Shown here: piece by piece, positions 1 through 8,939 of the stretch
Numbering within the stretch: position 1 is the stretch's first letter
How the letters are laid out: the number at the start of each line of letters is the position of its first letter
Assembly (NCBI GenBank): GCA_964555845.1
Contig: CAZKUA010000013.1
Location: forward strand, 1-24,581
From: JALNXF01 sp964555845
GTDB lineage: Bacteria > Patescibacteriota > Gracilibacteria > BD1-5 > UBA2023
Length of the DNA stretch: 24,581 bases
Direction of reading: 5' to 3'
The notes under the pieces: generated by a model
Told to the model about the DNA's origin: nothing
Databases searched by the model: none
The model's input: the letters and a program-made list of their open reading frames with translations, nothing else
Program-made: the position numbers and the translations under genes

Positions 1-11
1 TATATAGAAAG

Positions 12-75
12 GGATTTCTCACTACACTTCGTTCCGTTCGAAATGACAGATGGCGAAGTTCCTTTCGAAATGACA
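12..75 (-). repeat. REP-like intergenic repeat, two partial copies
   Basis: Read on the minus strand, TGTCATTTCGAA occurs twice (near 64-75 and 37-48). The second copy continues into a GAAGTG...GAGAAATC arm ending near 12, which can fold back on the TTTCGA arm. The same TGTCATTTCGA...GAGAAATC layout recurs at 3462-3490 and 5005-5032. All copies lie between genes. The repeat family is seen directly; its function is unknown. Confidence 0.6.
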
Positions 76-106
76 ATTAAATTATTTTAAATTACCTATA
101 AATTCT

Positions 107-709
107 ATGCTACAATCTTTAATTTCTGCTGATATTTCAATACTAAATTATTTCAGATGAGTTGTAAATCCTTCGTCACATTTACAAGTAGAATTAGTGA
201 AATTATTAGCTGATTTTTGAGTTATTTTTGTTGCATTATTACTTGTCTGATTATGGTTTTTTGGAGTTTATAAAAAGAAAGATTTACCGAAGCAAAAAGC
301 TCTATGGATTTTTTATTCAATTGCATTTAGTTTTTTAATTTATGTAATTTTAAATCTTGGACTTCCACTAAGACCTAGACCAGAAACTGTGTCTGCTATT
401 AGGCCACTTGTAGATCATCTTCCTGATAATTCATTTCCTAGTTGACACGCAATTTTTGCTGGAGCTACTATTTTAGCTTCATTTCTATTTTGCTGAAAAA
501 AATGGATTATTTGGAGTTTAGTTGTAGTTTTATCATTAATGCTTATATCTAGAATTATAGCCTGAATTCATTATCCATCAGATATTTTCGTTTGATTAAT
601 TATTTGATTTGCAGGAAGTTTTGTGATTTTTAAACTAAAAGATAAAGAAATTTTCACGAAATATTTAATCCCATATCCAGTTAAATTAGCTAAATTTTTT
701 AAATTATAA
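107..709 (+). CDS. PAP2-superfamily membrane phosphatase
   Basis: This is a 200-aa protein when TGA is read as Gly. It has hydrophobic segments around residues 34-48, 63-80, 110-122, 127-140 and 150-165. PAP2 signature 2 (PSGHA, with the Gly encoded by TGA) and signature 3 (SR-x5-H-x3-D, as SRIIAGIHYPSD) are intact. Signature 1 (K-x6-RP) keeps RPRP but has no Lys at the expected spacing. The family includes undecaprenyl-pyrophosphate and lipid phosphatases, so recycling of the cell-wall lipid carrier is plausible but not proven. ATG at 107 is the first good in-frame start after the upstream repeat. It is followed 2 bp later by the DedA gene, so the two are probably co-transcribed. Confidence 0.85.
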
Positions 710-711
710 TT

Positions 712-1344
712 ATGGAACATTTAATAAAAATAATTCTTGATTTTGTTGGTTGACTTGATTATGCTTCGATTGTTTTTTTGATGGCGTTAGAATCTAGTAT
801 TTTTCCTGTGCCATCTGAAGTAGTCATGATTCCGGCTTGATACTTAGTTTTTACAGGTAAACTTAATTTTATTTTAGTTATTTTAGCTGGTACTTTTGGG
901 AGTTTACTTTGAGCAGTTGTTAATTATTTTATACTTGGACAATTTATAGGGAAGCCATTTTTACTTAAATATTGAAAGTATATTCTCTTAAAAGAAAAAG
1001 ACTATCACAAAGCTGAGAAGTTATTTTTAGAAAATGATGTTTTGTATACATTTCTCGGAAGATTAATCCCGGTAATTCGCCATGTCATCTCAATTCCAGC
1101 TTGAATATTTAAGATGCCACTTTGACTTTTTATGATAATTACATCACTTTGAGCTTGACTTTGGTGTGCTATTTTGACCGTTTTTTGATATTATTTTTGA
1201 GAAAATATAATTACACTTGTCGAGAAATATACTAAATTAGCTTGAATAATTTGAGTATTATTTGCATTTGTCTTTTTATTCTACAAATTAGGTTATCATA
1301 AAAAAATCTCAAAACTTCTAAAAACAAAAAAATCTATCGATTAA
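712..1344 (+). CDS. DedA-family membrane protein
   Basis: This is a 210-aa polytopic membrane protein. It carries the DedA signatures FPVPSE near residue 32 and GRLIPVIRHVISIPAG near residue 120, with Gly encoded by TGA at several sites. DedA proteins are inner-membrane transporters or scramblases linked to undecaprenyl-phosphate and phospholipid flipping and to proton-motive-force homeostasis. Together with the PAP2 phosphatase 2 bp upstream it suggests a lipid-carrier recycling pair (inference). The length matches the usual 200-220 aa. The stop codon lies inside the terminator hairpin that follows. Confidence 0.9.
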
Positions 1345-1359
1345 TCGATAGATTTTTTT
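1327..1359. terminator. Bidirectional intrinsic terminator
   Basis: A perfect palindrome (AATCTATCGATT / AATCGATAGATT) is flanked by an A tract on the left and a T tract on the right, so it can end transcription from both sides. It includes the TAA stop of the DedA gene at 1342-1344 and sits between that gene and the convergent small gene ending at 1365. Confidence 0.85.
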
Positions 1360-1364
1360 AAATT

Positions 1365-1604
1365 TTAATGTCATCTTATAATTTTATCTAATTTATCATG
1401 AATTTCGTGAAGAGTTTTTAATAAATTCTCTCAAGCCCAAATTTCAAGCTTTTCCAAAGAAGTTAATTTTTCTTTTCATTCATTTCTTTTTTCTATAAGC
1501 TTTGCTAAATGTTTTTGAGTAAATTCTTTTTCTTTATTTATTCCATGAATATTTAATGTATCATGGTGGCCTTGTATATGCTTCGGAAATTGGTTTAATC
1601 ACAT
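1365..1604 (-). CDS. Small hypothetical protein, 79 aa
   Basis: The frame is open with TGA as Gly (in-frame TGA at codon 2 and three later sites). The product begins MGLNQFPKHIQGHHDTLNIH and continues as a charged, probably helical stretch rich in Lys, Glu and Leu that ends in RGH. It has no signal peptide or membrane segment. I do not recognise a family; the even heptad-like spacing of Leu/Ile suggests an amphipathic helix or coiled coil. Support comes from a plausible minus-strand promoter (1637-1664), a shared terminator and the native AAATTT-ATG start context. No homology argument is available. Confidence 0.55.
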
Positions 1605-1636
1605 AAATTTAATTTTAAAATCAATAAAACTTGTTT

Positions 1637-1664
1637 AATATATGTATAATCTGAAATTTAGCAA
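1637..1664 (-). promoter_or_regulatory. Putative promoter of the 79-aa gene
   Basis: On the minus strand TTGCTA (1664-1659) is followed after 16 bp by TATATT (1642-1637), about 33 bp upstream of the ATG. This is a sigma-70-type pattern read by eye. It is divergent from the dnaG promoter. Confidence 0.45.
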
Positions 1665-1696
1665 GTTTTTTGTAAAGAAATTAAAAAACTCCAGAC

Positions 1697-1724
1697 TTGC
1701 ATTTTTTACCAATTTCGTTATATT
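1697..1724 (+). promoter_or_regulatory. Putative promoter of dnaG-rpoD
   Basis: TTGCAT (1697-1702) is followed after 16 bp by TATATT (1719-1724), placing a transcription start near 1731 and the dnaG start codon at 1755. No Shine-Dalgarno lies between them. Confidence 0.6.
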
Positions 1725-1754
1725 ACTTTCAATTAAAATTAATTTTAGAATAAA

Positions 1755-3440
1755 TTGTCAATTACACGTGAAATAGATGAGAAAATAAATATTGTTGATT
1801 TGGTTTCTAGATATATTGCTATAAAAAAAGCCGGAGTAAATTACAAGGCGCTTTGTCCTTTTCATAATGAGAAAACTGCGTCTTTTGTAATAAGTCCAGT
1901 GAAAAATATAGCATATTGTTTTTCGTGTCATAATTGATGAGGACCAGTTAAATTTCTTTCTGAAATTGAGAAAATTCCGTATAATGAAGCACTTCATAAA
2001 CTAGCCAAGGAAGCCTGAGTTGAATTAAAAACTGATTATTACAAAGAGCAAAATGATAATTGAGGTGATATTTTGGATTTATATAAAATTACAGCAACTT
2101 TTTATCAAACAGAGCTATTTAAACCTGAAAATAAATCAAAACTAGATTATCTACTAAATAGATGACTATCACTTGATACTATTAAAAAATTTAAGCTAGG
2201 ATATAGCGATAATTCAAAAGACCTTTTTTATAAGATGAAAGCAGCCTGATTTAAGGAAAAAGATATTATAGAATCTGGAATTTTTGTATCAAATAGTAGA
2301 GATAAATTTTTTGGGAGAATAGTTTTTCCAATAGCAAATTATACTGGAAATATCGTGGCTTTTACAGGAAGGGTTCTTGATAATAGTTTGCCAAAATATC
2401 TTAATTCTCCGGCGACAAAAATTTTTAATAAAAGTGGAATTTTATTTTGACTAGATTTGGCAAAAAGTGAAATTTCAAAAAAATGATATGTGATAATTGT
2501 GGAATGACAAATGGACGTAATTTCCCTTCATCAAGCCTGATATACCAATACTGTTGCGATAAGTGGGACAGCATTGACTGAAGATCAAATCAAGCTTCTA
2601 AAAAGAATTACGAAAAAAATATATTTATGTCTTGATAATGATGATGCCTGAATTAAGGCAATTTTTCAAAGTCTTGATAATATTGCAAATGAAGACCTTG
2701 ATATTTATGTTGTGGATATGTGAAACCACAAAGATCCAGATGAGTTAATAAAATCCGGAGAGAATTTTCAAGATTATCTAAACAATGCCTTAACTCAAGT
2801 TGGATTTTATATTAAACAAGCTTCTAAAAAATATGACATAACAGGAATTCAGTGAAAGAAAAATTTAATCAAAGATATTGTAAAAATTCTCAAAAAAATT
2901 CAATCAAGAATTGAGGTTGATTTGTATATTCGTGAATTATCGAAAAAACTTGATATTTGAACAGATGTGATTTACGAAGAACTTAAGAATACAAAGCCAA
3001 TAAAAGCGAAAGATACTGTAGTTTTAGATAAAAAATGATTTTCACTTTATGAGCAAATAATGGGATATATTACACTTTATAATTATTTTGACTTGTTTTT
3101 TGAAATTTTTAAATATAATACTAATGAAATTAAAGAGGATACTTTTTCGCTGGATTTAATTAAGTTACTGAATTTAGGTAGCTCTTATACTGAAAATGAA
3201 ACCTTAGATTTTGATAAAATCAAGACCCTAGAGCTTTTTATTGAGGAAGAGAATGCTACTTTAAATAAGGAAAAAATCAAGAAAAAATTTATTGATATTG
3301 TCAGTCTTTTGAATAAAAATATCTATGAATTAGAAAAAAGTAATCTCGAGTGAGAAATCAAAAAAAATCCACTAAGCAATGATTTAATGCAAAAATACAT
3401 TGATTTACTTAGTAAAGCAAAAACTATGTGATTAAGATAA
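1755..3440 (+). CDS. dnaG: DNA primase DnaG
   Basis: This 561-aa primase makes RNA primers at the replication fork. The N-terminal CHC2 zinc-binding domain is visible (CPFH near residue 35, CFSC near residue 57). A catalytic core follows, and the TOPRIM domain has VIIVEGQMDVISLHQAG and LCLDNDDAG, giving the acidic metal ligands. The C-terminal third is Lys/Glu-rich and should hold the DnaB-interaction domain. About ten or more glycines are encoded by TGA. The start appears to be TTG at 1755: an in-frame TAG at 1746 prevents any longer start and the family alignment begins right there. It is followed by rpoD, the conserved primase-sigma pairing; rpsU, often first in this operon, is absent. Confidence 0.95.
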
Positions 3441-3461
3441 TCATATTTGTTTTTTTCCATT

Positions 3462-3490
3462 TGTCATTTCGACTTTATGGAGAAATCTAT
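3462..3490 (+). repeat. REP-like intergenic repeat copy
   Basis: TGTCATTTCGACTTTATGG followed by AGAAATCTA belongs to the same family as the repeats at 12-75 and 5005-5032. It sits between dnaG and rpoD. Confidence 0.55.
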
Positions 3491-3520
3491 TTACTTATTT
3501 TACAAATTAACTTTTATCGC

Positions 3521-4996
3521 ATGTCAAGAATAAAAAAAGAAGAAAAAAGTAACATTGAGGAGGTTGATTTAAATAATCTTGATTTTGATGATGCGGATTT
3601 AGAAGAACTTGGCTCTCTAAATATCTTTGTTGATAACAAAAAAGATGAGAAAAATCCTACTTCTAAAAAAGAAAAAAAGGATGATATTATGGATTTGGAT
3701 AAAGAAATTGAAAATGATATAAAAAATGAACCAGATATTGCGGCTCTAGAGGCTATAGAAGATGATTTTGATTTGGATGATTTTGATTTAGAAGATGAAT
3801 TTGAAGATTTTATTGAATGAGATAGTTCTGCTAAAAAATCAAAAAAAGACAAAAATATTCCAATTGAAAGAAGTCAGGATAAGAGAAGAGTCGGAAAATG
3901 ACTTCAAAAATTTATCGATTATTCAATTCCAAAAGAATTTCTAGAATGACTCGATGAAAATCTACAACTTCTTTTAAAAAAGTGAAAAGCAGAATGAAAA
4001 ATAACTCACGATGAGCTTATGTGAGCCATGCCAAATGCTGAGGATGATATTGAAAAACTTGATGATATTTACACACGTCTTCTAAAACTTTGAATTGAAA
4101 TTGTTGATTCTTTTGATAAAGATGAGGTATTTAAAGCAGATTCTAAACAAAAAGAAATTGAATTATCAGAAATTAGTGATGATAGCATCCGTATGTATCT
4201 TAATGAAATTTGAAGATTTCCACTAATAGATGCTGAAGAAGAAGTAAGACTTTGAAGACTTATCAAAAAATGAGACCAAGATGCCCGTAAAAGGCTTGCA
4301 GAAGCGAATTTAAGACTTGTTGTAAGTATTGCAAAAAAATATATGTGAAGATGACTTGGACTTCTTGATTTGATTCAAGAATGAAATGTGTGATTATTCC
4401 GTGCTGTAGACAAATTTGACCCAGAAAAATGATTTAAATTTTCAACTTATGCGACTTGGTGGATTCGTCAATGAGTAACGAGAGCTATTGCTGATCAAGC
4501 TCGTACAATTAGAGTTCCTGTTCATATGGTTGAGACAATTAATAGATTTACTCATACTTACAGAAGAATGACTCAAGACTTAGCTCGTGAACCTCTTATG
4601 GAAGAGCTCGCAGTTGAGCTAGATATGGATATTCGTAAAGTTCGCCAAATAATGCGTATCTCACAAGATATTTTATCTCTTGATTCTCCTGTTGGATGAG
4701 AAGAAGATACAACCCTCTGAGATTTCGTGGAAGACGACAAATATTTAACTCCAGATAAAGCCTCAAATTTGACACTTTTAAAAGAGAATTTATATGAAAT
4801 GTTAGATTTTCTAACTCCTCGCGAGAGAAAAATTATTATTATGAGATTCTGACTTGATTGAGGTGATATTCATACTCTAGAAGAGGTTTGAAAAGAATTC
4901 TGAGTGACTCGTGAACGCGTTAGACAAATAGAATCAAAAACACTTGAAAGACTCAAAAACCACCCATCAGCCGACAAAATTAGATTTTTTAATTAA
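3521..4996 (+). CDS. rpoD: Primary sigma factor RpoD (sigma-70)
   Basis: This 491-aa housekeeping sigma factor directs RNA polymerase to promoters. The first ~100 residues are strongly acidic and low-complexity (runs of Asp, Glu, Leu and Phe). A region 1.1-like helical part follows near 125-185, then region 1.2 (SIRMYLNEIGRFPL), region 2 (NLRLVVSIAKKYMGRGLGLL, the Trp-rich FSTYATWWIRQ element, and IRVPVHMVETINR), region 3 and region 4 (LTPRERKIIIMRFGL, then TRERVRQIESKTLERLK). Many conserved glycines are TGA codons. ATG 3521 is preferred over the in-frame ATG at 3428, which would overlap dnaG and translate the intergenic repeat. It is most likely in one transcript with dnaG. Confidence 0.96.
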
Positions 4997-5004
4997 TTGC
5001 ACTC

Positions 5005-5032
5005 TGTCATTTCGAGCTTGTCGAGAAATCTA
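5005..5032 (+). repeat. REP-like intergenic hairpin
   Basis: TGTCATTTCGAGCTTGTCGAGAAATCTA forms a short perfect hairpin, ATTTCGA paired with TCGAGAAAT around GCTTG. It belongs to the repeat family seen at 12-75 and 3462-3490, and lies directly after the rpoD stop. Confidence 0.6.
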
Positions 5033-5054
5033 TTAATTTAATTATATATAATTT

Positions 5055-5417
5055 ATGTTTGAAATACCAGTTTGAGATTTACTAGCTAGTTTTACTTGAG
5101 ATAGTAGGGAATTAGAATTTGAAGGTGAAATATTGCCAGGATTTTATGATGATATTGAATTTAAAACTCCGCTTTATTTAAAGATAAAATTAATATCACT
5201 TGATGATTGAATAATGGTAGTTTTTGAGAAGATAAAGGCAAACGTAATGTTTGAGTGAACTTTGTATTTTATAGATCAAGAAAACATTGAAAGAGAATTT
5301 AGAAAAACTTTTGATATCTCAAATCCTGATGATATTAAATACATCGATATGAAAAATATAACCGTAGACTTAAAAGATGTTATTAGAGAAGAAATATTAA
5401 TAACTTGCATTGAATAA
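5055..5417 (+). CDS. YceD/DUF177-like protein
   Basis: This is a 120-aa acidic protein. It begins MFEIPVGDLLASFTGDSREL and ends with a block (ITVDLKDVIREEILITCIE) resembling the most conserved part of the YceD/DUF177 family, where D-L-x-D-x-x-REEI is typical. YceD proteins are linked to 23S rRNA accumulation and large-subunit assembly and usually precede rpmF (L32). Here no rpmF follows, and the C-terminal Cys-rich tail found in many members is missing. It is 58 bp after rpoD with a repeat between them. The family assignment is tentative because the similarity is confined to one motif. Confidence 0.55.
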
Positions 5418-5500
5418 CTATTGTCAAATTGTTTTACTTGAAAAATAAATTTTTTCGTTAAACTAAGACACACTTATTATTTATTAATTTAATTTAAGAT

Positions 5501-6427
5501 ATGGTTAAATCTAAAAAAGTTGAGACTGATGATGTAAATACTTCTACTTCATCAAAAAAACAAATGAAATGTAAACATCCAGCTTTTGTGGGTGGATTAT
5601 TTTTTATGCTAGTTTCTGTTGGAATTATTGTAGCGGCTATGTTTTTTGTTCTCCCAAAAGAAATTGCAAATAAAATTATGGAAGTGGAATACTCTAAGGT
5701 TGGTTGAGAAGATAATTACAGAATTATTAACAAAATGCAATTAGAACAAATTAATAATTTCGTAAAAGAATACAAAGCGAAAAATCCAGAAGAAGCAAAA
5801 CCTACTGATAATAAAGATGATACTTCTGCTACAACTCCAACATCTGATAATATTCTTACAAAAGACCAATTAGAAGCACTAAAAGCTTCATCATTTATTG
5901 AATGAAATAAAGACGCAAAAATTACTATTGTAGAATATTCTGATTTAGAGTGTCCATTTTGTATAAGACAAGCTAAAGAGGGAATTATCAAACAATTAAA
6001 AGATAAATACGGAGACAAAGTAAATAGTATTTTCAAAAATTTCAGATGAGTTCCTCATGAGAATTCAGAAATTGAAGCAAGCGCCTCACTTTGTGCTGGA
6101 GATCTTGGTTGAGTAGAGGCATATAGCTCTTACTACCATAAAATTTTTGAAAGATCTAATGGATGAAATGGTACTGGATTTAGCAAGGATAACTTAGTTC
6201 CTCTTGCTAAAGAAATCTGACTTTTGGAGAGTAAATTCAAAGAATGTCTAGATTCTAAGAAGAATGTAGCAAGATTTGATGCTGATACTGAGGAATGAAA
6301 GAAAATGTGAGTACAATGAACTCCAGGAAATGTAATTATAAACAATGAAACTGGAAAATATATTCTTATTGCTTGAGCTTATCCAATAACTGAATTTGAA
6401 TCTAAAATTGATGAATTATTAAAATAA
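5501..6427 (+). CDS. Membrane-anchored DsbA-like thiol oxidoreductase
   Basis: This is a 308-aa protein. A Lys-rich N-terminus is followed by one transmembrane segment (about residues 29-51), then a low-complexity Lys/Glu/Thr/Pro linker and a thioredoxin-fold domain from about residue 125. The active site is CPFC in the context EYSDLECPFC, and the cis-proline loop appears as GTPGNVIIN near residue 270. This matches the thioredoxin_4/DsbA-like group that forms disulfides in exported proteins. It may help fold the Cys-containing extracellular pilins encoded later in the window (inference). The active site is intact and TGA encodes many glycines. The gene is closed by a strong terminator. I could not fix an upstream promoter with confidence. 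Confidence 0.88.
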
Positions 6428-6445
6428 TTTAGTTTTTCTTAAGTA

Positions 6446-6479
6446 TTAAAAAATCCCGCCAATTGGCGGGATTTTTTAA
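6446..6479 (+). terminator. Intrinsic terminator after the DsbA-like gene
   Basis: The stem AAAAAATCCCGCC / GGCGGGATTTTTT surrounds an AATT loop and ends in a T tract. It is GC-rich for this genome. It isolates the upstream gene from the foreign cassette that starts next. Confidence 0.9.
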
Positions 6480-6517
6480 TACCTCTATATTTTTATAAAA
6501 TTAAATTCTAAAAAAAA

Positions 6518-6547
6518 TTGACATTTGAATATATATCTATATATGTA
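6518..6547 (+). promoter_or_regulatory. Promoter of the mlaA-like gene
   Basis: A consensus TTGACA (6518-6523) is followed after 18 bp by TATGTA (6542-6547) inside an alternating AT stretch, with TATATA just downstream as an alternative -10. It is among the strongest -35 matches in the window. Confidence 0.6.
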
Positions 6548-6593
6548 TATATACAAACACATTTTTTTAATTGTTCAACTAAATAAATTTTGC

Positions 6594-6603
6594 AAAGGGA
6601 GGA
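6594..6603 (+). promoter_or_regulatory. Strong Shine-Dalgarno of mlaA
   Basis: AAAGGGAGGA lies about 8 nt before the ATG at 6612. Almost no other gene in the window has such a site, which marks this gene as foreign in its translation signals too. Confidence 0.85.
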
Positions 6604-6611
6604 AGTAGATT

Positions 6612-7346
6612 ATGGAGAAGTTTAAAAAATTGCTGTATGTGTTGTTTTGTTCAGGTATGGTCTTGCTGGTATCAGCTGGTCAAACCATGGCAAATCAGAA
6701 TGAAGATGACATGGTTATTGCTGAATCAGAGGCGGATGCGAAAGCACGAGCTGTGTATGATCCGGCTGAACCAGTCAATCGAGTGTCTTTTGAGTTCAAT
6801 GACGGTTTTTATCATGTCGTAACTCGCCCAGTAACGAATGTGTATGAATTTCTTATCCCCCAGTTTGCCCGCACGGCAATTTCGAATGCCTCACGAAACA
6901 TTAAGGCGGGCTCTCGGTTTGCCGGAAATCTCATGCAGGGAAATATCAAAGGGATGATGGTTGAGCCGGCGGCATTTATTATCAATACCTCCTTTGGTAT
7001 TGGTGGGCTGATCGAGGTGGTTAAGGTAAGTGATTATGTACCACCTCAAGATATTTCTTCGGGTCTTGCGAGTTTGGGAGTTGGCGACGGGCCATATATG
7101 GTCGTTCCAGTTGCTGGTCCCTTTAATGTACGGACGCTTATCGGAAGTATCGGAAATGCTGCACTGAATCCAATCTGTTGGCTGGAATCTCCCGACGATA
7201 TTATCGTGAATACGGGTGATAACATTAACGGAATATCCATTGTCGATGCATATGATGAGTTGACCAAGGATTCTGTCGACAAATACGCTTCTGTTAAGGC
7301 GGGATATTCCGATTATTACCGCAAACAATCTACCCAGAAGGAATAA
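6612..7346 (+). CDS. mlaA: MlaA/VacJ-family protein, horizontally acquired
   Basis: This is a 244-aa protein. Residues 1-27 form a signal peptide (MEKFKK, a hydrophobic core, then QTMA before Asn). There is no clear lipobox, so it looks like a signal-peptidase I substrate rather than a lipoprotein. MlaA signatures follow: DPAEPVNRVSFEFND, then a GxGG-EVV region and GVGDGPYMVVPVAGPF. In Gram-negative bacteria MlaA sits in the outer membrane and extracts mislocalised phospholipids; no other Mla gene is seen here. Codon use is alien: all about 20 Gly codons are GGN with no TGA, all 8 Arg codons are CGA, CGG or CGC with no AGA, and GC is visibly higher than in the neighbours. It has its own promoter, Shine-Dalgarno and terminator. 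It is probably a recent transfer from a Gram-negative bacterium, perhaps a host or prey cell; an assembly artefact is the alternative. Confidence 0.9.
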   Translation: MEKFKKLLYVLFCSGMVLLVSAGQTMANQNEDDMVIAESEADAKARAVYDPAEPVNRVSFEFNDGFYHVVTRPVTNVYEFLIPQFARTAISNASRNIKAGSRFAGNLMQGNIKGMMVEPAAFIINTSFGIGGLIEVVKVSDYVPPQDISSGLASLGVGDGPYMVVPVAGPFNVRTLIGSIGNAALNPICWLESPDDIIVNTGDNINGISIVDAYDELTKDSVDKYASVKAGYSDYYRKQSTQKE

Positions 7347-7371
7347 CTTCTGATTTATGTTGTGGATTTCT

Positions 7372-7401
7372 AAGGCGGAGCTTCGTGCTTCGCCTTTTTT
7401 T
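7372..7401 (+). terminator. Intrinsic terminator after mlaA
   Basis: AAGGCGGAGC pairs with GCTTCGCCTT (one G-U pair) across a TTCGT loop and is followed by a T run. It closes the foreign cassette, and AT-rich native sequence resumes immediately afterwards. Confidence 0.85.
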
Positions 7402-7433
7402 ATTTAAAATTAAAAATAATTTAATTTGACTTC

Positions 7434-7462
7434 TTTACAAAAGATTTTAAACTCTCTATTAT
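7434..7462 (+). promoter_or_regulatory. Promoter of rimO
   Basis: TTTACA (7434-7439), a 17-bp spacer and TATTAT (7457-7462) put the transcription start near 7469 and leave a leader of about 15 nt with no Shine-Dalgarno but with TAACT before the ATG. Confidence 0.65.
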
Positions 7463-7483
7463 CTTAATTTTAACTCATAATTT

Positions 7484-8824
7484 ATGTCTTTTAATTTTTC
7501 ATCAATAAACCTTTGATGTAACAAGAATCTAGTGGATTTGGAATTTGCTATTTGAGAGATTTTGAAATTTTCGGATAAATTCCTGATTAATTATTTTGAA
7601 AATCCGGAGGATGAGGAAGTGGAATATGTAATAATTAATACTTGCTGATTTTTGTCTAGTTCTAGGGAAGAATCAGAAACTACTATCGCATATTTTGATG
7701 AGCTATGAAAAAAAATTATAATTCTTGGTTGTTATATTTCTGTTAAAAATGATGAGTTTTTATCGGGACTTAAAAATCTTTATAAAATAGTGCCATTTAT
7801 AAATTATGAGATAATTGAGGATATAATTTTTGATAGAAAAAAAGCAAAATTTAGCTTAAATAAAGAGAAAATTCAAGACCTGAAGAAAATCTGATGAAAT
7901 CAAATTAATACTAAAGCTTTTGTGTGGAAATCCGATAAAGTGAGAGCCTATATGAATGCTCCGTTTTGATATGAGTATCTCAAAATCGCGGAAGGATGTG
8001 ATAATAATTGTACTTTTTGTATTATCCCAAAAATTCGTGGAAGACAAAAATCGCGCACTATTGAGGATATTGTTGCCGAAGTGAAAATAATGCTTGATAA
8101 TTGAATAAAAGAAATTATTTTAATAGCTCAAGATACGACAAGATATTGAGTTGATTTGTATTGAGGACCAAAATTAATAGAACTTCTTGAACAAATTGAG
8201 TTAATTGAGTGAGATTTTAAATATAGACTTTTGTATATGTATCCAGATAATTTGACACTTACTAATCTTGAAAAATTAAAGACTTTTAAAAAATTTATTC
8301 CTTATTTTGATATTCCATTTCAACATATTTCAGAACATATTTTAAAGAAAATGTGAAGATTTTACGATAAAAATCATATTTCTAATTTACTCGATTTTAT
8401 CAAAAATAATTTCCCAGTTTATCATCTTAGAACTGCATTTATTGTATGATTTCCGGGCGAGACAAAAGAGGATTTACAAGAACTAAAAGAATTTATTTTT
8501 AAGTACAGTTTTGATAGTATCGCACTTTTTGAATACCACGATGAAACACTTGCTGCAAGCTCAAAACTCCCAGAAAAAGTCCCACAAAAAACAGCCCTAA
8601 ATAGAATTAAAGAGCTTGATATTGTAATAAATAACATATATTCCAAGAAAAATAAATCCGATAAATGAAACAAATTTACCGGCTATATCATGGATTACGA
8701 CACCAAAAAAGCCATCTTGAGAAGGGAATTAAAAGCTCCAGAAATTGACGAATACGACAATGTCACACTCCCAAAAATTACCTGAAATATTGAAATCTGA
8801 GAAAAAGTTGAGTATAAATTGTAG
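7484..8824 (+). CDS. rimO: Ribosomal protein S12 methylthiotransferase RimO
   Basis: This 446-aa radical-SAM enzyme would methylthiolate an aspartate of ribosomal protein S12. The N-terminal MTTase domain carries its three iron-sulfur cysteines (NLGCNKN, NTCGF, LGCYI). The radical-SAM motif CDNNCTFC sits in EGCDNNCTFCIIPKIRGRQ near residue 175. LIAQDTTRYGVDLYG is the RimO rather than the MiaB version of the next conserved block. The C-terminal part is consistent with a short TRAM domain. Many glycines are TGA codons. It is monocistronic, with its own promoter, and converges on dnaB, with a REP-like repeat pair between the two stops. Length is typical for the family. Confidence 0.93.
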
Positions 8825-8838
8825 ATATTTTATCGCTC

Positions 8839-8917
8839 TGTCATTCTCGGGCTTGACCCGGGAATCTATAAAATAATGAAAAATAATTTGAAGATTCCCG
8901 CCTTCGCGGGAATGACA
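8839..8917. repeat. Inverted pair of GTCATTC...GGGAATCT repeats
   Basis: TGTCATTCTCGGGCTTGACCCGGGAATCT on the left is mirrored by AGATTCCCGCCTTCGCGGGAATGACA on the right, so the whole 79-bp unit can fold into a large hairpin made of two smaller ones. It is much richer in GC than its surroundings. It lies between the convergent rimO and dnaB stops and may act as a bidirectional terminator. Confidence 0.75.
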
Positions 8918-8939
8918 GGATGGGGAGGATGACAAACTT

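Noticed and set aside
1627..1672. AAACTTG...CAAGTTT inverted repeat as a hairpin
   Set aside because: The arms are about 30 bp apart and overlap two predicted promoters, so chance pairing is more likely.
3514..3852. Ser-rich minus-strand frame
   Set aside because: It mirrors the Asp/Glu-rich N-terminus of RpoD; the plus strand is clearly the coding one.
1755..5417. Many in-frame TGA codons as pseudogene decay or sequencing errors
   Set aside because: They always fall on Gly positions and no frameshifts accompany them, so recoding explains them better.
6891..7328. A 145-aa open frame antisense to mlaA
   Set aside because: It is a shadow of the well-supported mlaA gene, with no start signal of its own, and its composition is not protein-like.
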